Of a stretch of 57,462 nt of DNA, positions 1-8,497 are shown piece after piece (position 1 is the first letter of the stretch; each line of letters begins with the position of its first letter). The notes under the pieces were generated by a model. It was given only the letters and a program-made list of their open reading frames with translations. It ran no database searches and was not told the DNA's origin. The stretch covers positions 26,152 through 83,613 of the forward strand of contig NZ_JSYZ01000025.1 of NCBI RefSeq assembly GCF_001293465.1. The letters are read 5' to 3'. The position numbers and the translations under genes were made by a program. The stretch comes from Pseudomonas asplenii. GTDB taxonomy: Bacteria; Pseudomonadota; Gammaproteobacteria; Pseudomonadales; Pseudomonadaceae.

Positions 1-30
1 AATGAGCATTCCGAGCCGGTTTTTAACGCT

Positions 31-68
31 GCATAACCAAGTTTCAAGCGATTTCGTACATAGCCTAG
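31..68. repeat. 38-bp inverted repeat, left copy
   Basis: This stretch, beginning GCATAACCAAG and ending ATAGCCTAG, is the exact reverse complement of 57424-57461. Identity stops abruptly on both sides: base 30 is T where the partner would need C, and base 69 is A where the partner has the complement of G. No transposase lies next to it inside the window. It may be the end of an insertion element, a remnant, or a dispersed chromosomal repeat. Confidence 0.9.
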
Positions 69-247
69 AGACCTGGGAGGTATTTGACTGATACGCCGAG
101 TGTCCGGCCGATGCCCCCGGAAGAGCCAGCGACGAACCTCGCGCCTTGCGGATCAATATAGGCAGGTGACGTACTGGTAATCCTGATTCTATCCAAGACG
201 ACCAGACTGCTTGCATTGACTTTCATGACGTCATTCCTTGCGCTCAT
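65..247 (-). CDS. doubtful small ORF, 60 aa, unknown function
   Basis: ATG at 245-247 and a stop that lies inside the left inverted repeat. The product is rich in Ser, Gly and Val and ends in KYLPGL; I recognise no domain, signal peptide or membrane segment. There is no convincing Shine-Dalgarno sequence upstream. The surrounding DNA is visibly less GC-rich than the rest of the window, so this may be a degenerate fragment or a recently acquired small gene rather than a working gene. A GGGTGGC/GCCACCC hairpin lies just upstream of its start. Confidence 0.25.
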   Translation of the reverse strand: MSARNDVMKVNASSLVVLDRIRITSTSPAYIDPQGARFVAGSSGGIGRTLGVSVKYLPGL

Positions 248-259
248 GCGCTGAACAGT

Positions 260-279
260 AGGGTGGCGTTTGCCACCCT
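260..279. other. perfect 8-bp hairpin between two small ORFs
   Basis: AGGGTGGC, a GTTT loop and GCCACCCT form a perfect stem between the two doubtful ORFs. There is no T tract on either side worth the name, so it is only a weak terminator candidate; it could equally be an operator-like palindrome. Confidence 0.4.
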
Positions 280-336
280 TAAATCCTTTGCTTGCAGTCT
301 TATATATTTCTTCGTGTCAGAAAAGCAGCCGGTTCG

Positions 337-525
337 TTACATGCCCCTTGTTTCAAGGACGAGTTGCCTGGCCGGATTAAACATCTCCGGACACCAGGGA
401 TTCATCGGACCATGACGAAATAATGGCAATAAGCCATTATTTTTCATGAACTTAACCATTTCCTCGCGACTGACGGCGCTGGAAAAATCGGAAAACTGGG
501 AGGGGCCAAGATGAGAAATTTCCAA
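337..525 (-). CDS. doubtful small ORF, 62 aa, unknown function
   Basis: The frame opens with a TTG codon at 523-525 and reads EISHLGPSQFSDF, later NNGLLPLFRHGP. I recognise no family. The residue mix (several Met, Phe, Pro, Asn, Trp) looks more like real protein than a random frame in GC-rich DNA, but the start codon is weak and there is no clear ribosome binding site. It sits in the same AT-richer segment as the ORF at 65-247 and on the same strand. It may be a remnant of a longer gene. Confidence 0.25.
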   Translation of the reverse strand: MEISHLGPSQFSDFSSAVSREEMVKFMKNNGLLPLFRHGPMNPWCPEMFNPARQLVLETRGM

Positions 526-622
526 GCCCCGAATAATGATACGAAATATTTCTTATATGTTTTTTGTCGCTACCGGCGAGATCCGGTCGCGTCCCCCCTA
601 CGCTCCCAGCGCGCCCAGCCGT

Positions 623-1531
623 TCAACGCTCCACAAAGAAGCTCCGCCCCTCACTCCTGAGCAGGTCGAGCAGGCTCTGCGCCGCCGGGGACAGGTAGCC
701 GCCGTCACGCACGGCGGCGACCAGGGTGCGTTTCATGGTGGTTTCCTTGAGCGGCACCTCACGTAGGTGCATGGCCCCGCGCACGTCTTCCAGGGTATTG
801 CGCGCCAGGAAGCTCAGCAGTTGGGTCTGGCCAATCAACGGTGGCAGCAACGAGATGGTGTTGGTCTCGATCTGCACCGACGGCAGCGGCAGCCCGCGGG
901 CCAGGAACACGCCGTCGATCCAGCGCCGGGAGGAAACACCGGTGGCCGGCAGCACCCAACGGTAGCGTCCCAGGTCCTTCAGGCGGATCGGACCGTCGAA
1001 GATCGGGTGGTTGCGGCTGGCGACCACCACCGCCTCATCGTCGAACAACGGGTGGGCCAGTATCTGCGGATCACTGTCGAACTGTGGGCAGATCACCACG
1101 TCCAGGCGGCCGGCACGCAGGGACTCGCGCAGCATGTTGTCCTGGCCGATGACCAGGTTCAGCGTGATCTGCGGCGCACGCTCGAGCAGGGTCGCCGTCA
1201 ACTGCGGCAGCAGGTACTCGGCCATGCTCGACGCGCAGCCCAGGCGGATATTGCCCAGCACACCGCTGGCAAAGTCACGGACCTCGCGGTGGGTCTCGGC
1301 GATGTTCTGCTGCAGTTGCCGGGCGCGCTGCTGCAACAGCACCCCGACCGGCGTCAGCTTGATGCGCCGGCCCTCGCGCTCGAACAGCTTGGTACCGAAC
1401 GACTCTTCCAGGCGCTGGATGCTCTTGGTCAGCGCCGGCTGGCTGCGGTTGAGCTTCTCCGCGGCGCGCCCCAGGTGCCCGAGTTCGGCGATGGTTTCGA
1501 AATAGGTGAGATCGCGCAGGTCCATAATCAA
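623..1531 (-). CDS. LysR-family transcriptional regulator
   Basis: The protein has 302 residues, the usual LysR length. The N-terminal winged HTH reads LTYFETIAELGHLGRAAEKL followed by NRSQPALTKSIQRLEESFG, and the C-terminal two thirds is the periplasmic-binding-like effector domain (about residues 90-295). Two in-frame Met codons (1529-1531 and 1523-1525) are possible starts. It is divergent from the AbrB-type transporter at 1657, with a 125-bp shared upstream region containing an AT-rich segment, so the simplest reading is that it controls that transporter and itself. The effector cannot be inferred from the sequence. Confidence 0.9.
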   Translation of the reverse strand: MIMDLRDLTYFETIAELGHLGRAAEKLNRSQPALTKSIQRLEESFGTKLFEREGRRIKLTPVGVLLQQRARQLQQNIAETHREVRDFASGVLGNIRLGCASSMAEYLLPQLTATLLERAPQITLNLVIGQDNMLRESLRAGRLDVVICPQFDSDPQILAHPLFDDEAVVVASRNHPIFDGPIRLKDLGRYRWVLPATGVSSRRWIDGVFLARGLPLPSVQIETNTISLLPPLIGQTQLLSFLARNTLEDVRGAMHLREVPLKETTMKRTLVAAVRDGGYLSPAAQSLLDLLRSEGRSFFVER

Positions 1532-1656
1532 TCAACCAAAGTTATAGGTTCATGACAATTAGAAACTGGACTTGATCAATTGCGCTATCAATAATTTACC
1601 CATCGCGTCGATCGCAACGCCCTGCAACAGGTGCGTCCGACGCTCTGGAGGGAGTT

Positions 1657-2730
1657 TTGTCCGATTCATCGCGTTTTTCCCTGAGCCACTGGCCACGCCC
1701 GCTGCAATGGCTGGCCCTGATCCTTCTCGCCGGCAGCGCCGGGCAACTGTTAAAGCACGCCAACCTGCCGGCCGGTCAATTCATCGGGCCGATGCTGGTG
1801 GCGATCGGCTTCGGCGTCAGCGGCGCCCGCATCCGCATCCATCGCCAGGCATTCCGCCTGGGCCAGGGCTGCATCGGCCTGCTCGCCGCCCATTCGATGA
1901 CCCTGGCCGTTTTAGAAGCCATGGCCGACTCCTGGCACCTGATGCTGTTCGCCACGGTACTGACGGTGGTCCTGAGCTCGTTGGTCGGCCTGCTGATGGT
2001 CCGTTTCGGCGGCATCCAGGCCAGCACCGCCGCCTGGGGGACCTCCCCCGGCGCGGCGTCGGCCATGGTCGCGATGGCCGATGATTTCGGGGCCGACGGC
2101 CGGGTCGTGGCAACCATGCAATACGTGCGGGTGGTCTGCGTGGTGGTGATCGGCGCGCTGGTCAGCCATGTGCTCGAAGCGCCGGCCGGCGGCGAGCAGC
2201 ACGCAATGGCCGCGCCCCAACACGGGCTGGACCTGCTCAGCCTGGGGCTGACCCTGGCAACAGCGGTGCTCGGGGTGGTGCTCGGCGCCCGCGTACCGGC
2301 CGGAGCCCTGCTCGTCCCCCTGCTGATCGGTGGCGCATTGCAACTGTCCGGCCTGTTGCACATCACCCTGCCGGCCTGGCTGCTGGCCACGGCCTACGGC
2401 GCCATCGGTTGCTACGTCGGCCTGCGCTTCGACCGCCCCACCGTGCTCTACGTCTGGAAGCGCCTGCCGGTGATGATCCTCAGCGCCATCAGCCTGATCG
2501 CCCTGTGCGCCGCCTCCGCCTGGCTGCTGGCGAAGTGGCTGGGCCTGGATTTCCTCTCGGTCTACCTGGCGACCAGCCCCGGCGGCCTGGACACCATGGC
2601 AATCATCGCGGTCGACACCCATTCCGACGTCGGCCTGGTGCTGGCCATGCAGACCCTGCGCCTGCTGGCGGTGATCTTCACCGGTGCCTACTTCGCCCGC
2701 CTGGTGATCCGCTTCGCCCGCCAGGCGTGA
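1657..2730 (+). CDS. AbrB-family inner membrane protein
   Basis: The 357-residue protein is strongly hydrophobic with about ten membrane segments and the internal duplication of the AbrB (formerly 'ammonia monooxygenase-like') membrane family; typical motifs are LPAGQFIGPMLVAIGFG near the N-terminus, WGTSPGAASAMVAMADDFG in the first half and LATSPGGLDTMAIIA in the second. TTG at 1657 is chosen as the start because GGAGGGAG stands 5-10 bases upstream and no ATG fits. The biological substrate of this family is not established. The divergent LysR gene is its likely regulator. It should not be confused with the AbrB transcription factors, which are unrelated. Confidence 0.85.
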   Translation: MSDSSRFSLSHWPRPLQWLALILLAGSAGQLLKHANLPAGQFIGPMLVAIGFGVSGARIRIHRQAFRLGQGCIGLLAAHSMTLAVLEAMADSWHLMLFATVLTVVLSSLVGLLMVRFGGIQASTAAWGTSPGAASAMVAMADDFGADGRVVATMQYVRVVCVVVIGALVSHVLEAPAGGEQHAMAAPQHGLDLLSLGLTLATAVLGVVLGARVPAGALLVPLLIGGALQLSGLLHITLPAWLLATAYGAIGCYVGLRFDRPTVLYVWKRLPVMILSAISLIALCAASAWLLAKWLGLDFLSVYLATSPGGLDTMAIIAVDTHSDVGLVLAMQTLRLLAVIFTGAYFARLVIRFARQA

Positions 2731-2867
2731 CGCCCGGCACCCGCCCTTGCAGGGATGCAATCGCGGTGCTGTCGCTTGCCTGAACCCATCGGCAAACGAC
2801 GCCGCTTAACGATTCATTTCACGTTTTTTTCTCATCTGCCCCTCTACATTCCCGCCCGAACAAACAT

Positions 2868-2886
2868 GCGAATGATTCCTATTGTT
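2868..2886. promoter_or_regulatory. candidate Fur box upstream of the iron-binding protein gene
   Basis: GCGAATGATTCCTATTGTT matches 11 of 19 positions of the classical Fur consensus GATAATGATAATCATTATC, with the GAATGAT half well conserved. It lies about 95 bp before the start at 2981, in an AT-richer stretch suitable for a promoter. Iron repression of the following operon is inferred. Confidence 0.55.
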
Positions 2887-2980
2887 TAACCGGAGCGGCG
2901 AAAAGGGTGCAGTCGCACCCGCTCCCGCTTCTCGGCATCGACCATAAGACCGTACACAAGACCGCAGGAGCTTCCACAGA

Positions 2981-3997
2981 ATGATTTCCCGTTTCCCTTC
3001 GCTGTTCAAAATGACCCTGCTGGCCACCGCCCTGTTCGGCGCCGGCCAGGCCTACGCGGCGCCCAGCGCCGAGGGCATCGTGGTCTACAACGCCCAGCAC
3101 GAAAGCCTGACCAAGGCCTGGGTCGAGGGTTTCACCAAGGAAACCGGGATCAAGGTGACCCTGCGCAACGGTGACGACACCGAGATGGGCAACCAACTCG
3201 TGCAGGAAGGCGACAAGTCGCCCGCCGACGTGTTCCTCACCGAGAACTCGCCGGCCATGGTGCTGGTGGACAACGCCAAACTGTTCGCCCCGGTCGCGCC
3301 GAGCACCCTGGAACAGGTCGGTGCCGCCTACCGTCCGGCCCACGGCAACTGGGTCGGTATCGCCGCCCGCTCCACCGTGTTCGTCTACAACAAGGACAAG
3401 CTGAGCCAAGCGCAACTGCCCAAGTCGCTGCTAGACCTGGCCAAGCCTGAGTGGAAAGGCCGCTGGGCTGCTTCGCCGGCCGGTGCCGACTTCCAGGCCA
3501 TCGTCGCCGCCGTGCTGGAACTCAAGGGCGAAGCCGCCACCCTGGACTGGCTGAAGGCGATGAAGGCCAACGCCTCGGTCTACCGCGGCAACAGCGCGGT
3601 GCTCAAGGCGGTCAACGCGGGCCAGGTGGAAAGTGGTGTGATCTACCACTACTACAGCTTCGGCGACCAGGCCAAGACCGGCGAGAACAGCAAGAACACC
3701 TCGCTGCACTACTTCCGGCACCAGGATCCGGGCGCCTTCGTCAGCCTCTCCGGTGGCGGCGTGCTCAAGTCCAGCCGGCACCAGGAGGAGGCCCAGGCGT
3801 TCCTCAAGTGGGTCACCGGCAAGGGCGGCCAGGCAGTGCTGCGCGACGGCAACTCGTTCGAGTACGCGGTCGGCGTCGGTGCCGACTCCAACGCGAAACT
3901 GGTGCCGCTCAAGGACCTCGACGCGCCGAAGGTCGACGCCTCGAAACTCGACAGCAAGAAGGCCGTGGCCCTGATGACCCAAGCCGGAATCCTGTAA
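2981..3997 (+). CDS. fbpA: ferric iron ABC transporter, periplasmic binding protein (FbpA-like)
   Basis: The 338-residue protein has a cleavable signal peptide ending AQAYAA (about residues 1-27). The mature part starts with IVVYNAQHESLTKAWVEGF, the FbpA/AfuA pattern in which the His (H40) and the later Tyr pair (Y224-Y225 in IYHYYSF) correspond to the iron ligands of Neisseria/Haemophilus FbpA. It binds Fe3+ in the periplasm and hands it to the permease encoded directly downstream with no gap. A Fur-box candidate precedes it. Members of this family can also carry other metals or small anions, but the His and Tyr-Tyr ligands favour ferric iron. Confidence 0.88.
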   Translation: MISRFPSLFKMTLLATALFGAGQAYAAPSAEGIVVYNAQHESLTKAWVEGFTKETGIKVTLRNGDDTEMGNQLVQEGDKSPADVFLTENSPAMVLVDNAKLFAPVAPSTLEQVGAAYRPAHGNWVGIAARSTVFVYNKDKLSQAQLPKSLLDLAKPEWKGRWAASPAGADFQAIVAAVLELKGEAATLDWLKAMKANASVYRGNSAVLKAVNAGQVESGVIYHYYSFGDQAKTGENSKNTSLHYFRHQDPGAFVSLSGGGVLKSSRHQEEAQAFLKWVTGKGGQAVLRDGNSFEYAVGVGADSNAKLVPLKDLDAPKVDASKLDSKKAVALMTQAGIL

Positions 3998-5611
3998 TTG
4001 CTCCCGCAGTCCAACCCTCCTCTGGACACCGCCGCAGCCGCTCACGCGCCTGCGGCGCTTTCGCCTCGGCGAACCGGAAAATTTTTCGCTCGGCAGAGCA
4101 ATCCGTGGATCATCGGACTGTCGCTGCTGATGTCCCTGCTGGCCCTGTTGCCCATCGCCTTCGTCATCCTCTCGGCCTGGCAGACCGGCTGGAGCACCCT
4201 GCTGGAACTGGTGTGGCGCCCAAGGGTGGCGGAACTGGCGGCCAACACCCTGCTGCTGACCCTGATCACCCTGCCGCTGTGCGTGATACTGGGCCTGGCC
4301 CTGGCCTGGCTGACCGAGCGCACCGACCTGCCCGGCCGGCGTCTCTGGTCATTGCTGGCGACCGCACCGCTGGCGGTGCCGGCGTTCGTCCACAGCTACG
4401 CCTGGGTCAGCCTGGTGCCGTCGATCCACGGCCTGGGCGGCGGCGTGCTGGTGTCGGTGATCGCCTATTTCCCGTTCCTCTACCTGCCCATCGCCGCCAC
4501 CCTGCGGCGCCTGGACCCGGCCATCGAGGACGTCGGCGAATCACTGGGGCTCAAGCCCTGGGCGGTGTTCCGGCGCATCGTGCTGCCGCAACTGCGGCTG
4601 GCGATCTGTGGCGGCTCGCTGCTGGTCGGCCTGCACCTGCTGGCCGAATACGGTCTCTACGCGATGATCCGCTTCGACACCTTCACCACGGCGATCTTCG
4701 ACCAGTTCAAGTCGACGTTCAGCGGCCCGGCGGCCCACACCCTGGCCGGTCTGCTGGCGCTGTGCTGCCTGGGGCTGCTGACGGTCGAGTCGGCGGCCCG
4801 CGGCAAGGCCCGCTACGCCCGGGTCGGCTCCGGTACGGCCCGCCAGCAGCGCACGGTACGGCTCGGTGTCGCAGGCAAGCTGGTGGGCCTGAGTGTCCCG
4901 TTGCTCAGCAGTGCACTGGCCCTCGGCGTGCCGTTGATCACCCTGGGCAACTGGCTGGTCGCCGGCGGCGTGGATGTCTGGCAGGCGGATGAGCTGTGGC
5001 CGGCCTTGCAACAAACCTTGCTGCTCGGGGCCGCCGGTGCGCTGCTGACCACCTGCGCCGCGGTGCCGGTGGCCTGGCTGTCGATCCGCTCGCCAGGGCG
5101 CCTGCATCGCCTGCTGGAAAGCTGCAACTACATCACCAGTTCGCTGCCGGGCATCGTCGTCGCGCTGGCGCTGGTCACGGTGACCATCCACTTCGCCCGG
5201 CCGATCTACCAGACCTCGCTCACCGTACTGCTGGCCTACCTGTTGATGTTCATGCCGCGGGCCCTGGTGAGCCTGCGCGCGGGCATCGCCCAGGCGCCGG
5301 TGGAGCTGGAGAACATCGCCCAGAGCCTCGGTCGCTCGCCGGCCCGGGCCCTCTGGCTGGTCACCCTGCGCCTCGCCGCACCGGGTGCCGCCGCCGGTGC
5401 GGCGCTGGTGTTCCTGGCCGTGGTCAACGAACTGACCGCGACCCTGCTGCTGGCGCCCAATGGCACGCGCACCCTGGCCACCGGCTTCTGGGCCCTGAGC
5501 AGCGAAATCGACTACGCCGGCGCCGCACCCTATGCCCTGATCATGATCCTGTTGTCGCTGCCGCTGACCGGCCTTCTCTACCATCAATCCAAACGCACGG
5601 CGGGCCGATGA
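3998..5611 (+). CDS. fbpB: ferric iron ABC transporter permease (FbpB-like)
   Basis: This is a 537-residue permease with two fused permease halves, each with a BPD_transp_1 EAA loop (EDVGESLGLKPWAVFRRIVL near residue 175 and ENIAQSLGRSPARALWLVTL near residue 435), as in FbpB-type iron transporters. About twelve membrane segments are visible. The start is the TTG that follows the stop of the binding-protein gene immediately; the first 35 residues are a poorly conserved cytoplasmic tail, so the true start might lie slightly later. Its stop overlaps the ATG of the ATPase gene (ATGA). Confidence 0.88.
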   Translation: MLPQSNPPLDTAAAAHAPAALSPRRTGKFFARQSNPWIIGLSLLMSLLALLPIAFVILSAWQTGWSTLLELVWRPRVAELAANTLLLTLITLPLCVILGLALAWLTERTDLPGRRLWSLLATAPLAVPAFVHSYAWVSLVPSIHGLGGGVLVSVIAYFPFLYLPIAATLRRLDPAIEDVGESLGLKPWAVFRRIVLPQLRLAICGGSLLVGLHLLAEYGLYAMIRFDTFTTAIFDQFKSTFSGPAAHTLAGLLALCCLGLLTVESAARGKARYARVGSGTARQQRTVRLGVAGKLVGLSVPLLSSALALGVPLITLGNWLVAGGVDVWQADELWPALQQTLLLGAAGALLTTCAAVPVAWLSIRSPGRLHRLLESCNYITSSLPGIVVALALVTVTIHFARPIYQTSLTVLLAYLLMFMPRALVSLRAGIAQAPVELENIAQSLGRSPARALWLVTLRLAAPGAAAGAALVFLAVVNELTATLLLAPNGTRTLATGFWALSSEIDYAGAAPYALIMILLSLPLTGLLYHQSKRTAGR

Positions 5612-6651
5612 ACGCTCTGGTACTCAACTCGCTCTACAAGTCCTTCGGTGCACAATCGGCCCTGGAGAACGTCAGCCTGTCGCTCGCCGCCGGCAGCCGC
5701 ACGGCGATCGTCGGCCCCTCGGGTTCGGGCAAGACCACCCTGCTGCGGATGATCGCCGGCTTCGAATTTCCCGACTCCGGCAGCATCGTGCTCGACGGCC
5801 AGCCACTGGTCGACGCCCACACCGCCATCCCCGCCCACCAGCGCCTGATCGGCTATGTGCCGCAGGACGGTGCGCTGTTCCCGCACATGACCGTGGCCGA
5901 CAACATCGGCTTCGGCCTCGCCGGCAAGACCAGCGAGAAACAGCCGCGTATCGCCGAACTGATGGAGAGTGTCGCGCTGGATGCACAGATGGCGAGCCGT
6001 TGGCCCCATGAACTGTCCGGCGGCCAACAGCAACGGGTCGCCCTGGCCCGCGCTTTGGCCCAGCGGCCACGGCTGATGCTGCTCGACGAACCGTTCTCGG
6101 CCCTCGACACCGGGCTGCGCGCGGCCATGCGCAAGATGGTCGCGCGCCTGCTGTCGGATGCCGGCGTGACCACCATCCTGGTGACCCATGACCAGGCCGA
6201 GGCGCTGTCGTTTGCCGATCAACTGGCGGTGATGCGCCAGGGCCGGCTGGTACAGGCCGGGGCGCCGATGGATCTCTATCTGCGCCCGGTCGACGAGGAC
6301 ACTGCCGTGTTTCTCGGCGACGCGGTCATTCTTCCGGCGCGGATCGAGGATGGCTGGGCGGAGTGTGAGCTGGGCAAGGTGCCGGTCAACAATGAAGGCC
6401 TGCATGGCCCGGCGCAGATCATGCTGCGACCCGAACAACTGCAACTGGCCATGCCCGGCTCAGGTGAGATCGCGGGCAGCCCGGCGGTAGTGACCGACTG
6501 TGACTTCGGTGGCAATACCTGCACCTTGACGGTGGAACTGGCCAACGCGGGGAAACGTCCGCTGCTGGTGCGCAGCAGCGGCATGTTGGCACCGCGGGTC
6601 GGCGCCCAGGTGCGGGTGTCGACCCTCGGGCACGCCCACGTGCTGGGTTAG
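5608..6651 (+). CDS. fbpC: ferric iron ABC transporter ATPase (FbpC-like)
   Basis: The 347-residue ATPase has Walker A GPSGSGKTT (residues 36-44), the Q-loop GYVPQDGALFPHMTV, signature LSGGQQQRVALARAL, Walker B LMLLDEP and the switch His in LVTHDQAE. A C-terminal regulatory extension of about 100 residues (TOBE-like) follows. The ATG at 5608 overlaps the permease stop by four bases, which is why the much longer open frame upstream is not used. It powers iron uptake with the two preceding genes. Its stop overlaps the stop of the convergent HypX gene by four bases. Confidence 0.9.
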   Translation: MNALVLNSLYKSFGAQSALENVSLSLAAGSRTAIVGPSGSGKTTLLRMIAGFEFPDSGSIVLDGQPLVDAHTAIPAHQRLIGYVPQDGALFPHMTVADNIGFGLAGKTSEKQPRIAELMESVALDAQMASRWPHELSGGQQQRVALARALAQRPRLMLLDEPFSALDTGLRAAMRKMVARLLSDAGVTTILVTHDQAEALSFADQLAVMRQGRLVQAGAPMDLYLRPVDEDTAVFLGDAVILPARIEDGWAECELGKVPVNNEGLHGPAQIMLRPEQLQLAMPGSGEIAGSPAVVTDCDFGGNTCTLTVELANAGKRPLLVRSSGMLAPRVGAQVRVSTLGHAHVLG

Positions 6652-8366
6652 CAGGTCAGCACGCCCGCCGTCCGGGTCGGCCGGGCCCAGGGCGCGATCA
6701 GGCGCTCTGGCGTACCGCAGGCTTTGCGCTTGAGCACGAAGTTGCGGCACTTGCCGGCGAAGCCATTGCGGTCCTGCACCATGTCCTGCTGCATCTGCGC
6801 CAGTTCCAGGTCGCGGCAGTACTCCATCGCCTCCAGATCCGGCGCCTGCTTGTTTTCGCGAGCCATGTGCGGCTCGTGAACCAGGCGTTGGGCCTCGCCC
6901 ATCAACCACTCGCCAAAGGCCTGCGGACAACGCGGACCGATGCCCTGGATCATGCCCATCGCCAGCGCCTGGGTGGTGCTCAGCGGCAGGCATTGCTGGG
7001 TCAGTTGCAGGGCCAGGTCGGCCCCCACCGCCCGCGGCAGGCTGTAGGTCCAGTATTCGGAACCGTAGAGGCCCATGGTCTTGTAGTGTGGATTGAGCAC
7101 GATGCCGTCGCGGGCCAGCACCACGTCCGCCGCCAGCGCCAACATCACCCCGCCCGCCCCGGCACTGCCGGTCAGGCCGCTGACCACCAGTTGCCGGGCG
7201 CTCAGCAGTTCGCGGCAGACATCGTTGATCGCACGGATATTGGCCCAGGCTTCCAGGCCTGGCACTGCAGCAGCCTGGATGACGTTCAGGTGCACACCGT
7301 TGGAGAAACTGCCCTGCCCGCCACGGAACACCAGGACCTTGGTGTCCTGGGCCCTGGCCCAGCGCAACGCACTGACCAGCCGGCGGCACTGTTCGGTGCT
7401 CATCGCACCGTTGTAGAACTCGAAGGTCAGTTCGCCGACATCGCCCACCTGGCGATAGCGGATCGGCTGGTAGGCCTCCAGGCATTGCCGGTGGGTGCTG
7501 ATCGACCAGTCCAGGGTCGGCACCTGGTCCAGCCGCCCGGCCAGCACATGGCGCGCCGGGCGCTTGAAGGTTTCCTCGCCGGTGGCGGGCTTGCGCCGCA
7601 GGGAACCGATCCAGATGCTGCGATCGCCCGTGGCGACCAGCACCGCGTCATCGTGTACCGCCAGCAGTTGCCCGGGGGTTCCGCAGCGGCTGTCCAGGTG
7701 GGCGTCGTAGAGGTAGTACTGCTCACCCTGGAGGCTGGCAAGTACCCCGGGCTGGCCATCGGCGGCATCGATACGACGCTTGATGAACTCGGCGCTGTCA
7801 TGCCAGCTGAAGCTGCGGTCGCTCTGCTTCATGTTCGGCTGCAGGTGGCCGCGCACGTCTGGCGATTCATAGTCCAGTGGCGTCGGTTTGAAATCGGTAC
7901 CGAATTTCGCCACCACCTCGTGGATGCAGATCAGCGCCGCATCGGCCACCGGGCCGTTGTACAACTGCGACTTGCGCACCTGGGCCGGCATCTCGAATTC
8001 GCTGGTCGCCCAGATCGCGCCGCTGTCCATCTCCTCGGCCGCCTGCAGGGCGGTCACGCCCCAGCGCGGGAGCTTGCGGCTGATGGCCCAGTCCAGCGCG
8101 CTGGCGCCGCGGTCGCCGACAATTCCCGGATGGATGATCACCACCGGGCGCTCGGTATTGCGCCACAACTGCTCGGGCACACGGTCCTTGAGAAACGGAC
8201 AGATCACCAGTTGCGCGCCGCTGCCTTCGATCTGCCGGCAGACCTCCTCTTCAGTGGTGAACAGCACCACACTGGGCTCGTGCCCGGCTTCGCGCAACGC
8301 CAACCAGGCACGCTGGGTGAGACCGTTGAACGCGGTGGACAACAGAATGATCTTCAATGAGCGCAT
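6648..8366 (-). CDS. hypX: HypX/HoxX-family protein, predicted CO-forming formyl-CoA enzyme
   Basis: This 572-residue protein has the two-part HypX architecture: a formyltransferase-like N-terminal half with the family motif IIHPGIVGDRGASALDWAI around residues 78-95, and an enoyl-CoA-hydratase-like C-terminal half with GSFSNGVHLN (352-361), AGAGGVMLALAAD and NPHYKTMGLYGSEYWTY (425-441). Characterised HypX makes CO for the active site of [NiFe]-hydrogenase from N10-formyl-tetrahydrofolate by way of formyl-CoA. The ATG at 8364-8366 is chosen because AGGAGG lies 7-12 bases upstream; the open frame that continues upstream is not coding. No hydrogenase structural or hyp gene occurs in the window, so its role here is open. 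It follows the AraC-type gene at 8498 on the same strand. Confidence 0.9.
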   Translation of the reverse strand: MRSLKIILLSTAFNGLTQRAWLALREAGHEPSVVLFTTEEEVCRQIEGSGAQLVICPFLKDRVPEQLWRNTERPVVIIHPGIVGDRGASALDWAISRKLPRWGVTALQAAEEMDSGAIWATSEFEMPAQVRKSQLYNGPVADAALICIHEVVAKFGTDFKPTPLDYESPDVRGHLQPNMKQSDRSFSWHDSAEFIKRRIDAADGQPGVLASLQGEQYYLYDAHLDSRCGTPGQLLAVHDDAVLVATGDRSIWIGSLRRKPATGEETFKRPARHVLAGRLDQVPTLDWSISTHRQCLEAYQPIRYRQVGDVGELTFEFYNGAMSTEQCRRLVSALRWARAQDTKVLVFRGGQGSFSNGVHLNVIQAAAVPGLEAWANIRAINDVCRELLSARQLVVSGLTGSAGAGGVMLALAADVVLARDGIVLNPHYKTMGLYGSEYWTYSLPRAVGADLALQLTQQCLPLSTTQALAMGMIQGIGPRCPQAFGEWLMGEAQRLVHEPHMARENKQAPDLEAMEYCRDLELAQMQQDMVQDRNGFAGKCRNFVLKRKACGTPERLIAPWARPTRTAGVLTC

Positions 8367-8462
8367 GACTAACCTCCTCCTTGAGCATGTACCGGGCCCA
8401 CTGCTGCGATGAACAATCCATGGCCCGACCGGAGTGGCTACAGTAGCGCGGTGTGAGGAGCC

Positions 8463-8484
8463 GGCCTTGATCGAGGTCAAGGCC
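8463..8484. terminator. hairpin downstream of the AraC/GATase-like gene
   Basis: GGCCTTGA, a six-base loop and TCAAGGCC make a perfect 8-bp stem just after the AraC-type gene and before hypX on the minus strand. No clear U tract follows, so termination is likely partial at best. Confidence 0.4.
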
Positions 8485-8497
8485 GAAGGTGCAGGCG

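Noticed and set aside
65..525. A toxin-antitoxin pair at the left edge
   Set aside because: The two short frames do not overlap, have weak starts and match no toxin or antitoxin motif I recognise.
3451..4992. Long open frame overlapping the fbp genes in another frame
   Set aside because: Its translation is Arg/Pro/Gly-rich as expected from GC-rich shadow frames, and the overlapping frame encodes clear FbpA and FbpB proteins.
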